From: Polaromonas sp. JS666
GTDB taxonomy: Bacteria > Pseudomonadota > Gammaproteobacteria > Burkholderiales > Burkholderiaceae_C
DNA: 64,000 nt
Assembly: GCF_000013865.1 (NCBI RefSeq)
Contig: NC_007948.1
Span: forward strand, 1,054,001-1,118,000
Direction of reading: 5' to 3'
The notes under the pieces are model-generated. The model was not told the origin of the DNA and ran no database searches. It was given only the letters and a program-made list of their open reading frames with translations. The position numbers and the translations under genes are program-made. Positions within the stretch are counted from its first letter, which is position 1, and every line of letters begins with the position of its first letter. Positions 44,843 through 54,889 of the stretch are shown here, one piece after another.

Positions 44843-46568
44843 GAGCGTTCTCTACAGCTCCAGCCCCTTGCTGGCCAGCAAGACGCCGGTCTGGCGCAGC
44901 AAATTTATTGTGGCGGCCATTGCCCTGGCTTTTGTGGGGCTGGCGGGGCGGGCCGCGTACATCCAGGTTTTCGGCAATGAATTTTTCCAGCGCCAGGGTG
45001 AAGTCCGCTTTGCCCGGACGCTGGAGCTGCCGGCCAATCGCGGCCGTATTCTCGATCGCAATGGCCTGATTTTGGCTTCCAGCGTGCCTGCTCCCAGTAT
45101 CTGGGCCATCCCGGAAGACGTCGAAGCGAGCAAGGCCCAGCTTGCAGAACTCGCCAAGCTGCTGGAAATGCCGCAGGCCGATCTGAAGAAAAAACTGGGT
45201 AACGAGGATAAAACTTTTGTCTGGCTCAAGCGCCAGGTCGACGAGCCGATAGCCCAGCAAATCCATGCGATGGGCATCAAGGGGATCTATGCGCGCCGGG
45301 AATACAAGCGCAAGTACCCTGAAGGCGAGGCGGCTGCCCATGTGGTCGGTTTCACCAACGTCGAAGACAACGGCCAGGAAGGCATCGAACTCACGTTCAA
45401 CAAGGAGCTCGCCGGAAAGGCGGGCTCACGGCGTGTCATCAAGGACCGGCTCGGTCGCGTGGTTGAAGGCGTTGGTGAGCAGGTGCCGCCGATCGAGGGC
45501 AAAGACATCCAGTTAAGCGTTGACAGCAAGGTGCAGTTCTTCGCTTACCAGAAGCTGCGCGACGCCGTGACCGCGCGCAAGGCCAAGGCCGGCAGCGTGG
45601 TGGTGCTTGATGCGATCACCGGCGAGGTGCTGGCGCTCGCCAACTACCCGAGCTACGTGCCCGACAAGCGGCAGAACCTCACTGGCGAGCAACTGCGCAA
45701 CCGCGCGCTGACTGACACCTTCGAGCCCGGTTCAACGATGAAGCCGATCACGGTCGCCATGGCGCTGGAAGCCGGCCGGGTCAAACCGCAGACCCTTGTC
45801 GAAACCGGGCCTGGCCGCTTCAGCATCGGCGGCTTTACCATCAGCGATACCCACAATTACGGTACGCTGACCGTCGAGGGCGTGATCCAGAAGTCGAGCA
45901 ACGTCGGTGCATTGAAAATCGCGCAGAAGATGAGTCCGCACGAGATGTGGGATACCTACACCGCGCTCGGTTACGGGCAGAAGCCCCAGATCCAGTTTCC
46001 CGGCGCCGTCACAGGCCGGCTGCGACCCTGGAAAAGCTGGCGGCCTGTTGAGCAGGCGACCATGGCTTATGGCTACGGGCTCTCGGCCTCGCTGTTCCAG
46101 ATGGCGCATTCCTATACCTCGTTTGCGCACGATGGGCAGATCATTCCGGTTACGATGCTCAAGAGCACTGAGCCCGCCGTCGGCGTCAGGGTGTTTTCTG
46201 CCGAGAACGCGCATGCGGTGCGAAGGATGCTCCAGATGGCCGCGGCACCGGGTGGCACCGGTCAACTGGCACAGACGGTCGGCTATTCGGTTGGCGGCAA
46301 GTCGGGCACGGCGCACAAGCAGGTCGGCAAGGGCTATGCGAGCAATAAATACCGTGCCTGGTTCACCGGCATGGCGCCGATTGAGGCGCCGCGCATCATC
46401 GTCGCGGTGATGATCGACGAGCCGAGCGATGGCCAGTATTTCGGCGGCGTTGCGGCGGCGCCGGTATTCAGCGAAGTGGTGCAGCAGACGTTGCGCATGA
46501 TGGGCGTGCAGCCGGACGTGAGCGTCAAGCCGCAAATCGTGACGCAGGCTGTCGAGGAGTCGTTTTGA
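44835..46568 (+). CDS. ftsI: Peptidoglycan transpeptidase FtsI (PBP3)
   Basis: FtsI cross-links septal peptidoglycan together with FtsW. The 577 residues comprise a membrane anchor (about 20-40), the pedestal domain with RGRILDRNG-type motif NRGRILDRNGLILASS, and the transpeptidase domain. The catalytic motifs are STMK at residues 300-303, SSN in QKSSNVGALKIAQ, and KSGT in GGKSGTAHKQVG. The ATG at 44835 lies inside the last codons of ftsL, giving an overlap of eight bases. The stop overlaps the murE start as TTGA. Confidence 0.96.
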   Translation: MSRSVLYSSSPLLASKTPVWRSKFIVAAIALAFVGLAGRAAYIQVFGNEFFQRQGEVRFARTLELPANRGRILDRNGLILASSVPAPSIWAIPEDVEASKAQLAELAKLLEMPQADLKKKLGNEDKTFVWLKRQVDEPIAQQIHAMGIKGIYARREYKRKYPEGEAAAHVVGFTNVEDNGQEGIELTFNKELAGKAGSRRVIKDRLGRVVEGVGEQVPPIEGKDIQLSVDSKVQFFAYQKLRDAVTARKAKAGSVVVLDAITGEVLALANYPSYVPDKRQNLTGEQLRNRALTDTFEPGSTMKPITVAMALEAGRVKPQTLVETGPGRFSIGGFTISDTHNYGTLTVEGVIQKSSNVGALKIAQKMSPHEMWDTYTALGYGQKPQIQFPGAVTGRLRPWKSWRPVEQATMAYGYGLSASLFQMAHSYTSFAHDGQIIPVTMLKSTEPAVGVRVFSAENAHAVRRMLQMAAAPGGTGQLAQTVGYSVGGKSGTAHKQVGKGYASNKYRAWFTGMAPIEAPRIIVAVMIDEPSDGQYFGGVAAAPVFSEVVQQTLRMMGVQPDVSVKPQIVTQAVEESF

Positions 46569-48070
46569 CAACCCAGCTCCATACCCCCGAGCAGGCGGCC
46601 CGCTGGTTGCGTGAGCGCGTGACCGGCAGCCTGCGGACGGACAGCCGCATGGTGGGCGGCGGTGACGGATTCATTGCGTGGCCTGGCGCCGCGACGGACG
46701 GCCGGAAGTATCTCGGTGATGCACTGGCTTCGGGCGCCCGCGCCTGCCTGGTGGAGTTGCAGGGTTTTGAGCCCCGCGGCCCGGATGACGAAAGGGTGGC
46801 CGCTTACGCAGGACTCAAGGCGGCAACCGGCCCCATCGCCGCTGCCTATTTTGATGAGCCAAGCCGGCATTTGCAGGTCGCGGCCGTCACCGGCACCAAT
46901 GGCAAGACATCGACAACATGGTGGCTGGCCCAGGCGCTGGGCAGGCTGGGGCGCAAATGCGGTGTCGTGGGAACCCTGGGCATCGGGGCGCCCGGTGCGG
47001 TGGTTTTCACGGGGTTGACCACCCCTGATCCTGTGCTGCTCCAGCAGCAAATGCGCCGTTTTGTGGATGAGGGCTTCGCCACCTGCGCCCTGGAGGCTTC
47101 CTCGATAGGGCTGGTGGAGCGGCGGCTGGACGCCACCACCATACAGGTCGCGATCTTCACCAACTTCACGCAGGACCATCTCGACTACCACCCGTCCATG
47201 CAGGACTATTGGGAGGCCAAGAAAATGCTGTTCAGCTGGCCAGGCCTGAAGGCAGCAGTCATCAATGTGGACGATGGCAAAGGCCTTGAGCTGAGCGCGT
47301 CACTGGCCGGCTCGGACCTGGATGTCTGGACATTGTCCTGCACAGGGCCGGCCCGAATTCATGCACAAAAAATTCACCACGGCGTGAATGGCGTGAGTTT
47401 TGATGTTGTCGAAGGCGCGGAGCAGCACCGAGTTTCCAGCAAGCTGGTCGGCCAGTACAACGTGTACAACCTGCTGGGCGTCATCGCGGCCCTGCGTGCC
47501 ATGGGCATACCGCTGGTCGATGCCGTGGCTGCTTGCGCCGACCTGCTGCCGGTGCCGGGGCGCATGGACACGCTGGCGGAAGAAGGCCTGCCCCTGGTCG
47601 TCATCGATTACGCGCACACGCCTGACGCCCTGGAAAAAGTACTCACAGCGCTTCAGCCGGTCGCGCGCAGCCGCGGTGGCCAGCTCTGGTGCGTCTTTGG
47701 CTGTGGCGGAGACCGCGATGCCGGCAAACGCCCGCTGATGGCAGCGGTGGCGGAAAAAAATGCCGACCGGGTGGTGGTCACCAGCGACAACCCGCGCAGT
47801 GAGAATCCGCTGGCCATCATCGACCAGGTGCTGAGGGGGTTGAATCACCGCGATGCCGTGCACGTGCAGGCAGACCGGGCCATGGCGATTACGCATGCGC
47901 TGAGTTTGGCGCAAGCCCATGATGTGGTGCTGCTGGCGGGCAAGGGGCATGAAAGTTATCAAGAGGTCCAGGGCGTGAAGCTTCCTTTTTCCGACAGGAC
48001 GCAGGCGCAAGCCGCTCTCGCCCTGAATGCGGCGCGCGTGGCACGCCAGGCCGGGGGAGGCTCCGCATGA
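46565..48070 (+). CDS. murE: UDP-MurNAc-tripeptide synthetase MurE (meso-DAP-adding)
   Basis: MurE adds meso-diaminopimelate to UDP-MurNAc-L-Ala-D-Glu. The 501 residues show the ATP loop TGTNGKTSTTWWLAQ, the carbamoylated-lysine region, YAHTPDALEKVL, and the DNPRSE motif (SDNPRSENP) that selects meso-DAP over lysine, in keeping with dapF in the window. The start is a TTG at 46565 overlapping the ftsI stop (TTGA) with GAGGAG five bases before it. The stop overlaps murF. Confidence 0.95.
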   Translation: MTTQLHTPEQAARWLRERVTGSLRTDSRMVGGGDGFIAWPGAATDGRKYLGDALASGARACLVELQGFEPRGPDDERVAAYAGLKAATGPIAAAYFDEPSRHLQVAAVTGTNGKTSTTWWLAQALGRLGRKCGVVGTLGIGAPGAVVFTGLTTPDPVLLQQQMRRFVDEGFATCALEASSIGLVERRLDATTIQVAIFTNFTQDHLDYHPSMQDYWEAKKMLFSWPGLKAAVINVDDGKGLELSASLAGSDLDVWTLSCTGPARIHAQKIHHGVNGVSFDVVEGAEQHRVSSKLVGQYNVYNLLGVIAALRAMGIPLVDAVAACADLLPVPGRMDTLAEEGLPLVVIDYAHTPDALEKVLTALQPVARSRGGQLWCVFGCGGDRDAGKRPLMAAVAEKNADRVVVTSDNPRSENPLAIIDQVLRGLNHRDAVHVQADRAMAITHALSLAQAHDVVLLAGKGHESYQEVQGVKLPFSDRTQAQAALALNAARVARQAGGGSA

Positions 48071-49446
48071 TGACCTTGCAACAAGCCCTGGGCTGGTTGC
48101 CGTCGGCCCGGCTAGTGGGTGATGGCAGCGTGAAGCCTCTGCGCGTGCACACCGATACCCGCAGCCTGCAGGCCGGCGACCTGTTCGTGGCGCTCAAGGG
48201 CGAGCGCTTTGACGCCCATGATTTTCTGGCGCAGGCCAAGGCACAGGGCGCCGTGGCGGCGATTGCCCACCATGGCCTGGCCGCGGCAGGTCTGCCGGGT
48301 CTGGAGGTGGCTGACTCGAAACTGGCGCTCGGCCAACTGGCGGCCGGCTGGCGTTCGCAATTCAGCTTGCCCCTCATTGCGGTGACGGGAAGCAACGGAA
48401 AAACGACGGTGACGCAGATGATCGCGGCTATCCTGCGGGCCTGGAAATCCACGCAGGCTTTTGCCACGGAAGGCAATCTCAACAACGACATCGGCGTGCC
48501 CCTGACGCTGTTGCGCCTTCGTGCCTCCCATGCGGTGGGCGTGGTGGAGCTGGGCATGAACCATCCCGGCGAAATCGCCTACCTGGCCGCCTTGGCCAAG
48601 CCTGGCGTGGCGCTGGTCAATAACGCCCAGCGCGAGCACCTTGAATTCATGGCCACGGTGGAAGCCGTCGCCCGGGAGAACGGCTCCGTGCTGCAGGCCC
48701 TCGGCACGGATGGCATTGCCGTTTTTCCTGCCGATGATGACTACACCGCCATCTGGCGCGGCCTCGCGGGGGCGCGCCGCGTACTGACTTTTGCACAAAC
48801 GGGCCCGGCCGATGTCACGGCCCAGGCGCAGTGGAGCGGCGACTGCTGGCAGGTTGCGGCCCGGACACCCGCAGGGCCGCTTGATTTTCCCCTGCATATT
48901 GCGGGCCGGCACAACGTCAAGAATGCGCTGGCCGCCACCGCCTGCGCGCTGGCCGCCGGCGTTCCCCTGCCAGTCATCGCGGCGGGTCTATCGGAATTTG
49001 CCCCGGTCAAGGGACGTTCCCGCGCCCTGACCGTGCGCCTGGCGAATCGTGTGGTGACATTGATCGACGACACCTACAACGCCAATCCCGACTCCATGCG
49101 CGCGGCCATCGAGGTGTTGGCCGAGCTGCCGGCGCCGCGCCTGCTGGTCATGGGCGACATGGGTGAGGTGGGCGACCAGGGTCCCCAGTTTCACGAAGAG
49201 GCCGGCCGGTATGCCCACGCGCGGGGCATCGAGCAGCTGTTCACGCTGGGAGCCCAGTCCCAAAGGGCGAGTACCGCTTTCGGCGCGGGACGCCATTTCA
49301 GCCAGATGGCCGATCTGGCCGCCGCCGTGGTGGCTGAATTGCCGCAGGCGGGCAGTGTGCTGGTGAAGGGCTCCCGCTTCATGAAGATGGAGCAGGTGGT
49401 TCAGGTCATCGCAGATCACACAAAAAACTACAAGGAAGAAACATGA
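48067..49446 (+). CDS. murF: UDP-MurNAc-tripeptide:D-Ala-D-Ala ligase MurF
   Basis: MurF attaches D-Ala-D-Ala to the UDP-MurNAc tripeptide. The 459 residues carry the N-terminal DTRSLQAGDLFVALKGERFDAHDF motif, the ATP loop VTGSNGKTTVTQMIAAIL, and the C-terminal DDTYNANPDSMRAAIEVLAELP and MGDMGEVG signatures. The ATG at 48067 overlaps the murE stop (ATGA) and follows GGGGGAGG. The gene ends 78 bases before mraY, with a short repeat copy between them. Confidence 0.95.
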   Translation: MMTLQQALGWLPSARLVGDGSVKPLRVHTDTRSLQAGDLFVALKGERFDAHDFLAQAKAQGAVAAIAHHGLAAAGLPGLEVADSKLALGQLAAGWRSQFSLPLIAVTGSNGKTTVTQMIAAILRAWKSTQAFATEGNLNNDIGVPLTLLRLRASHAVGVVELGMNHPGEIAYLAALAKPGVALVNNAQREHLEFMATVEAVARENGSVLQALGTDGIAVFPADDDYTAIWRGLAGARRVLTFAQTGPADVTAQAQWSGDCWQVAARTPAGPLDFPLHIAGRHNVKNALAATACALAAGVPLPVIAAGLSEFAPVKGRSRALTVRLANRVVTLIDDTYNANPDSMRAAIEVLAELPAPRLLVMGDMGEVGDQGPQFHEEAGRYAHARGIEQLFTLGAQSQRASTAFGAGRHFSQMADLAAAVVAELPQAGSVLVKGSRFMKMEQVVQVIADHTKNYKEET

Positions 49447-49500
49447 GCCCCCATGCTCACATGCGTTCGCTGTCCCATCAGGGGGGGCATGCCTCCTTCG
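49447..49500 (+). repeat. GC-rich boundary repeat, short divergent copy between murF and mraY
   Basis: GAGCCCCCATGCTCAC, then GCGTTCGCTG and CAGGGGGGGC, follow the layout of the repeat (CCCCCACGCTTGTC, CTGCGCTGCC, GAGGGGGC) with several changes. It fills most of the 78-bp gap. Confidence 0.55.
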
Positions 49501-49524
49501 AGGCGGTTCGGCAGGAGGCATTTC

Positions 49525-50703
49525 ATGCTGCTTAGCCTGGCCCAGTGGCTCCAGTCGATTTCCCCTGAATTCGGATCTTTCCGGGTGTTCCAGTACCTGA
49601 CATTTCGCGCTGTCATGGCCGCGCTCACGGCGCTGCTGATTGGCCTGCTGGCCGGGCCGTTTGTCATTCGCCGGCTGATCTCGCTGAAGATCGGTCAGCC
49701 GATCCGCGAATACGCGATGCAGACACACCTGAGCAAGAGCGGAACGCCCACCATGGGTGGCGTGCTGATCCTGATGTCCATCGGCATTTCGACCCTGCTG
49801 TGGTTTGACCTGTCCAACCGCTTCGTGTGGATTGTGCTGCTCGTCACCCTGGGATTCGGTGCCATCGGCTGGGCCGACGACTGGCGCAAGGTCGTGCTGA
49901 AAGATCCTGAAGGCATGCGGTCGCGTGAAAAATACCTGTGGCAATCACTGATTGGCCTGGTGGCGGCGCTCTACCTGGTGTTCAGCATCTCGGAGAGTTC
50001 CAATCTGCGCGTGCTGGAATTGTTTTTCAGCTGGGTGCAGTCGGGATTTGACGTCGACCTGCCGCCCAAGGCCGGCTTGCTGGTGCCCTTCGTGAAGGAA
50101 ATCAGTTACCCGCTGGGCGTATTCGGTTTTGTGATCCTGACCTACCTGGTGATTGTGGGTTCGAGCAATGCCGTCAACCTGACCGACGGCCTGGACGGCC
50201 TGGCCATCATGCCGGTGGTCATGGTGGGGTCCGCCCTGGGCGTGTTCGCCTATGTAACCGGCAGCGCGGTCTATTCCAAATACCTCTTCTTTCCGCACAT
50301 TCCCGGCTCCGGTGAACTGCTGATCTTCTGCTCGGCCATGGCGGGTGCCGGGCTGGCGTTCCTGTGGTTCAACACGCACCCGGCTCAGGTGTTCATGGGT
50401 GACGTCGGCGCGCTGGCGCTGGGGGCGGCGCTGGGCACCATCGCCGTCATCGTGCGCCAGGAAATTGTGCTGGCCATCATGGGCGGGATTTTTGTCGTTG
50501 AGGCCCTGTCCGTGATGATGCAGGTGATCTGGTTCAAGTACACCAAGAAGCGCTACGGCGAAGGCCGGCGCCTCTTCAAGATGGCGCCGCTGCACCACCA
50601 CTTCGAGAAAAGCGGCTGGAAGGAGACCCAGGTGGTCGTCCGCTTCTGGATCATCACCATGCTGCTGTGCCTGGTGGGTCTCTCAACGTTGAAGCTCAGG
50701 TAA
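49525..50703 (+). CDS. mraY: Phospho-MurNAc-pentapeptide translocase MraY
   Basis: MraY makes lipid I by transferring phospho-MurNAc-pentapeptide to undecaprenyl phosphate. The 392 residues form about ten membrane segments with the family's cytoplasmic motifs: [22 protein letters not shown] with the catalytic DD pair, [10 protein letters not shown], and the histidine motif [14 protein letters not shown]. The ATG at 49525 follows GGAGGCATTTC. An upstream ATG at 49453 would add repeat-derived residues and is not supported. Confidence 0.96.
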   Translation: MLLSLAQWLQSISPEFGSFRVFQYLTFRAVMAALTALLIGLLAGPFVIRRLISLKIGQPIREYAMQTHLSKSGTPTMGGVLILMSIGISTLLWFDLSNRFVWIVLLVTLGFGAIGWADDWRKVVLKDPEGMRSREKYLWQSLIGLVAALYLVFSISESSNLRVLELFFSWVQSGFDVDLPPKAGLLVPFVKEISYPLGVFGFVILTYLVIVGSSNAVNLTDGLDGLAIMPVVMVGSALGVFAYVTGSAVYSKYLFFPHIPGSGELLIFCSAMAGAGLAFLWFNTHPAQVFMGDVGALALGAALGTIAVIVRQEIVLAIMGGIFVVEALSVMMQVIWFKYTKKRYGEGRRLFKMAPLHHHFEKSGWKETQVVVRFWIITMLLCLVGLSTLKLR

Positions 50704-50706
50704 GGC

Positions 50707-52470
50707 ATGAGGCATTTACAAGACCAAACCGTGTTGATCCTGGGCCTGGGTGCGTCCGGCCTGGCCATGGCGCGCTGGTGGGTCCGCCATGGGGCATCGG
50801 TGACGGTTGCCGACACACGCGAAGCGCCTGCATTGCTCGCGACGCTGCGGCAGGAACTTCCCGCGGTGAAGTTTGTGAGCGGCGCCTTTACGCCGGACCT
50901 CGTGCAGGGTAGCGCCGTGCGCGCGGTCTATCGCTCGCCAGGACTGGCGCCTGCAGTGATCGCTCCTGTGGTTGATGCCGCGCGCGCCATGGGCTTGCCT
51001 GTCGGGGGCGAACTAGACCTGTTTTCCCGGGCCCTGGCCGATCTCCGCGAGGTGTCGGCAACGGAGGTGGTGAAAGATCATCTCGTGCCTCCTGAATCGC
51101 CATTGTCCGATGCATCCGATATATCCGATGCATCAGATGCAACGGATGCGGTGGACTCGCTTGAGGGCGAAGCCGCTTTGGCGGCTGATGCCTCCGGCGA
51201 TATCGAAGAGATGTCCGCCTCGGATGTTGTGGAAGGCGCGCCTGTCTCGGAGGATGCCGGCGAAGACGCGGCGTTGCCCGCTCTGCTTGCCCCCGCGCCG
51301 GCCGAACAGGCTGCTGGCTATAGGCCGGTGGTGTTGGCCATCACGGGAACCAACGGCAAAACCACGGTAACTTCCCTGGTCGGCCAACTGGTGCAACGGG
51401 CCGGAAAAACCGTTGCCGTTGCAGGCAATATCGGCCCGACGCTGCTCGATACGCTGTCTGCGCACCTTGACGCGGATACCCTGCCGCAGGTGTGGGTGCT
51501 GGAACTGTCCAGCTTCCAGCTCGCGGACGCGCAGGACTTTGAGCCGACGGCTGCCGTGGTGTTGAATGTGACCCAGGATCATCTGGACTGGCACGGCGAC
51601 ATGGATGCTTACGTCGCGGCCAAGGCCCGGATATTTGGACGCAGCACGTTCATGCTGCTTAACCGTGACGATCCCCGGGTGATGGAGATGCTTCCGACGC
51701 CCGTCAAGGTACGCCTGCGGCCTCCGCAGGTTCGCCCGCATTCGACTTTTGGTGCCGGGGAGCCACAACGACCCGGCGACTACGGCATCGAAACCGTCAA
51801 TGGCATGGCGTGGCTGGTGCGCGCCGCGCAAGCCGATGAAACCATCAAACGCCGCAAGGGTGAAGAAGTGGAGCTGCACATCCAGCGCCTGATGCCGCTG
51901 GATGCCCTGCGCATTCGCGGCCGCCACAACGCCACCAATGCACTGGCCGCGCTCGGACTGGCCGTCGCGGCCGGTTGCAGTCTTGCGCCCATGTTGCATG
52001 GCCTGCGCGAGTACCGGGGCGAGCCGCACCGCGTGGAATCCATCGCGGTGGTGAACGATGTCGAATATTTCGACGACAGCAAGGGAACCAACGTCGGCGC
52101 CACCGCGGCAGCCCTGGCGGGTCTGGGGGCCGAACGCAAGCTGGTGGTGATTCTGGGCGGCGAAGGCAAGGGGCAGGATTTTTCACCGCTGGCGGAACCC
52201 GTGTCACACCATGCCCGGGCCGTGGTGCTGATAGGCAAGGACGCGCCCCTCATCCGGTCTGCGCTGCAGGCCAGCCAGGTGGCGCTGCTGGACGCCGCGT
52301 CGATGCAGGAGGCGGTGAGCCTGGCGGCCGCGCAGGCCCATACCGGCGATGCCGTCCTGATGTCGCCCGCCTGCGCCAGTTTTGACATGTTTGACAACTA
52401 CGAACACCGCGCCCAGGTCTTTTGTGATGCGGTGCAGGCGCTGGCCCAGGAACAGGGGGTGGTGCTGTGA
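50707..52470 (+). CDS. murD: UDP-MurNAc-L-Ala:D-Glu ligase MurD with acidic insertion
   Basis: MurD adds D-glutamate to UDP-MurNAc-L-Ala. The N-domain (residues 1-118: [31 protein letters not shown]) is followed by an acidic, low-complexity insertion at about residues 119-205 ([21 protein letters not shown] and Ala/Glu/Asp-rich stretches). The central ATPase domain then resumes with [14 protein letters not shown] near residue 211. With 587 residues it is more than 120 longer than E. coli MurD (438). The C-domain motifs [12 protein letters not shown] and [22 protein letters not shown] are intact, so the enzyme should be active. It overlaps ftsW by GTGA. Confidence 0.94.
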   Translation: MRHLQDQTVLILGLGASGLAMARWWVRHGASVTVADTREAPALLATLRQELPAVKFVSGAFTPDLVQGSAVRAVYRSPGLAPAVIAPVVDAARAMGLPVGGELDLFSRALADLREVSATEVVKDHLVPPESPLSDASDISDASDATDAVDSLEGEAALAADASGDIEEMSASDVVEGAPVSEDAGEDAALPALLAPAPAEQAAGYRPVVLAITGTNGKTTVTSLVGQLVQRAGKTVAVAGNIGPTLLDTLSAHLDADTLPQVWVLELSSFQLADAQDFEPTAAVVLNVTQDHLDWHGDMDAYVAAKARIFGRSTFMLLNRDDPRVMEMLPTPVKVRLRPPQVRPHSTFGAGEPQRPGDYGIETVNGMAWLVRAAQADETIKRRKGEEVELHIQRLMPLDALRIRGRHNATNALAALGLAVAAGCSLAPMLHGLREYRGEPHRVESIAVVNDVEYFDDSKGTNVGATAAALAGLGAERKLVVILGGEGKGQDFSPLAEPVSHHARAVVLIGKDAPLIRSALQASQVALLDAASMQEAVSLAAAQAHTGDAVLMSPACASFDMFDNYEHRAQVFCDAVQALAQEQGVVL

Positions 52471-53729
52471 CCGTGGCTGCACGCTTTTGGGGTTGGCTTT
52501 CCGGTCTCGGCGGCGTCGGCGCGGTCGCCGCGGATGTGCTGCCCGTTCGCCTCGGGCGGCAGAGCCTGTCCCGAAGCCCGGCTGCGCCTGTTCGCATGGC
52601 GGGGTTTGACCAGGCGCTGGTCTGGGTGACGGTGGCCTTGCTCATGTGGGGTTTGGTCATGGTGTATTCGGCGTCGGTGGCGATGCCCGACAACCCCAAG
52701 TTTTCCCGCTATGCGCACACGCATTTCCTGCTGCGTCATGTGCTGTCGCTGGTGGTGGCTTTCATCGTGGCATTCCTGGCGTTTCAGGTTCCCATGGCGA
52801 CATGGGAAAAGCTGGCGCCCTGGCTGTTTGTGCTGTCCCTGCTGCTGCTGATGCTGGTGCTGCTGCCCTTTATCGGCAAGGGCGTCAATGGCGCGCGACG
52901 CTGGATTTCAATGGGTTTCATGAATTTCCAGCCTTCGGAACTGGCGAAATTCGCGGTGCTGCTGTACGCCTCGGATTACATGGTTCGCAAGATGGAAGTC
53001 AAAGAGCGCTTCTTCCGCGCTGTCATGCCCATGGCGGTGGCGATTGCGGTCGTCGGCCTGCTGCTGCTGGCCGAGCCTGACATGGGCGCTTTCATGGTGA
53101 TCTCGGTCATCGCGATGGGCATCCTCTTTCTCGGCGGCGTCAATGCGCGCATGTTCTTCGTGATTGCGGCCGTGGTGGTGGTCGCCTTTGGCCTGATGGT
53201 GATGCTCAGCGAATGGCGCCGCGAGCGGATTTTTGCCTACCTGGATCCCTGGAGCGACAAGTACTCCATGGGCAAAGGCTACCAGTTGTCGCATTCGCTG
53301 ATTGCTTTCGGGCGCGGCGAGATTTTTGGCGTGGGCCTGGGCGGCAGCATCGAAAAGCTGCACTGGCTGCCCGAGGCGCACACCGACTTCCTGATGGCCG
53401 TGATCGGCGAAGAGTTCGGCCTGCTGGGTGTGCTCGTGGTGATTGGCCTGTTCATGTGGATGACCCGCCGCATCATGCACATCGGCCGCCAGTCGATCGC
53501 GCTGGACCGCCTGTTTGCCGGGCTGGTGGCCCAGGGCGTCGGCATCTGGATGGGTTTCCAGACCTTCATCAACATCGGCGTGAATCTCGGTGCCTTGCCC
53601 ACCAAGGGCCTGACCCTGCCGCTGATGAGCTACGGCGGCTCGGCCATTTTGATGAACCTGATTGCCTTGGCCGTGGTGCTGCGGATTGACTACGAGAATC
53701 GCACCCTGATGCGTGGGGGGCGGGCATGA
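52467..53729 (+). CDS. ftsW: Septal peptidoglycan glycosyltransferase FtsW
   Basis: FtsW is the SEDS glycosyltransferase that polymerises lipid II at the septum with FtsI. The 420 residues have a cytoplasmic lead of about 48, then ten hydrophobic segments. SEDS motifs include [33 protein letters not shown] with the key aspartate, and [23 protein letters not shown]. The start is a GTG at 52467 overlapping the murD stop. The gene ends in an ATGA overlap with murG. Confidence 0.95.
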   Translation: MTVAARFWGWLSGLGGVGAVAADVLPVRLGRQSLSRSPAAPVRMAGFDQALVWVTVALLMWGLVMVYSASVAMPDNPKFSRYAHTHFLLRHVLSLVVAFIVAFLAFQVPMATWEKLAPWLFVLSLLLLMLVLLPFIGKGVNGARRWISMGFMNFQPSELAKFAVLLYASDYMVRKMEVKERFFRAVMPMAVAIAVVGLLLLAEPDMGAFMVISVIAMGILFLGGVNARMFFVIAAVVVVAFGLMVMLSEWRRERIFAYLDPWSDKYSMGKGYQLSHSLIAFGRGEIFGVGLGGSIEKLHWLPEAHTDFLMAVIGEEFGLLGVLVVIGLFMWMTRRIMHIGRQSIALDRLFAGLVAQGVGIWMGFQTFINIGVNLGALPTKGLTLPLMSYGGSAILMNLIALAVVLRIDYENRTLMRGGRA

Positions 53730-54889
53730 GCGAGCATGTGCGTAGCGCCGGGCCGCCCCAAGCAAGCACGGCCCCCTCGGGGGGCAGCGCAGTACACGAA
53801 GTGACAAGCGTGGGGGCTCGCGTAGCTTTGGTGATGGCCGGCGGAACCGGGGGGCATATCTTCCCGGGCCTCGCCGTGGCCGAGGCCCTGCGCGAGCGCG
53901 GCTGGCGGGTGCACTGGCTGGGCGGCCGGGGCAATGCGGGTCACCCCAGCATGGAAAGCCAGCTGGTGCCACCACGCGGCTTCGCTTTCGAGTCAATCGA
54001 TTTCTCCGGCGTGCGCGGCAAGGGCCCGCTCACCCTGGTGTTCCTGCCGCTGCGCCTGCTCAAGGCCTTTTGGCAGAGCATCCAGGTTGTACGGCGCGTC
54101 AAGCCTGATGTGGTGGTCGGGCTGGGCGGCTACATCGCCTTTCCGGCCGGCATGATGAGCGTGCTGCTGGGCAAGCCGCTGGTGCTGCATGAACAGAACT
54201 CCGTGGCGGGCATGGTCAACAAGGTGCTGGCCGGCGTGGCAGATCGTGTCTTCACGGCCTTCCCCGGCGTGTTCAGGAAAGCCGAATGGATCGGCAACCC
54301 CCTGCGCCCCGCCTTCATCCGCCAGCCGGACCCTGCAACCCGATTTGCGGGCCGGGCAGGGCCCCTGAAGCTGCTGGTGGTCGGTGGCAGCCTCGGGGCC
54401 AAGGCCCTGAATGAGCTGGTGCCCAGAGCCCTGGCCCTGATGCCGCCAGCCCAGCGCCCCGACGTCACGCATCAAAGCGGGATCCGCCAGATCGACGAAT
54501 TGCGTGCCAACTATGCAGCCGCCGGCGTGCAGGCAGAACTGACGCCCTTCATTGAGGACACTGCACAGGCATTTGCCGATGCCGACCTCATCATTTGCCG
54601 CGCTGGCGCCAGCACCGTCACTGAAATTGCCGCCGTGGGGGCTGCAGCGCTGTTTGTGCCCTTTCCTTCTGCGGTCGATGACCACCAGACGACGAATGCC
54701 CGGTTCCTGGTCGACCAGGGGGGCGGCTGGTTGCTGCAGCAGCGCGACATGAGCGCCGCCGCACTGGCCGACATGCTACAAAAAACAGATCGATCCGCGC
54801 TGCTTCAATGCGCGCTAAAAGCCAAAACCATGCAAAAAACCGATGCCACAACGCGCGTTGTGGCTGCTTGCGAGGAGCTTGCAAGATGA
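53726..54889 (+). CDS. murG: Lipid II synthase MurG with repeat-derived N-terminus
   Basis: MurG adds GlcNAc to lipid I to give lipid II at the inner face of the membrane. The conserved protein begins near residue 32 with [28 protein letters not shown]; later motifs are [27 protein letters not shown] and [16 protein letters not shown]. Residues about 7-31 ([20 protein letters not shown] and following) are encoded by a copy of the dispersed repeat, between the ATG that overlaps ftsW and the conserved domain. The 387 residues therefore exceed the usual 355-365. The C-terminus overlaps murC by ATGA. Confidence 0.95.
   Translation: MSEHVRSAGPPQASTAPSGGSAVHEVTSVGARVALVMAGGTGGHIFPGLAVAEALRERGWRVHWLGGRGNAGHPSMESQLVPPRGFAFESIDFSGVRGKGPLTLVFLPLRLLKAFWQSIQVVRRVKPDVVVGLGGYIAFPAGMMSVLLGKPLVLHEQNSVAGMVNKVLAGVADRVFTAFPGVFRKAEWIGNPLRPAFIRQPDPATRFAGRAGPLKLLVVGGSLGAKALNELVPRALALMPPAQRPDVTHQSGIRQIDELRANYAAAGVQAELTPFIEDTAQAFADADLIICRAGASTVTEIAAVGAAALFVPFPSAVDDHQTTNARFLVDQGGGWLLQQRDMSAAALADMLQKTDRSALLQCALKAKTMQKTDATTRVVAACEELAR
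53744..53821 (-). repeat. GC-rich boundary repeat inside the murG start
   Basis: In reverse orientation relative to the 30337 copy: GGGCCGCCCCAAGCA, then GGCCCCCTCGGGGGGCAGCG, CAGTACACGAAGTGAC and AAGCGTGGGGGC. It is read in frame as residues about 7-32 of MurG. Confidence 0.85.
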
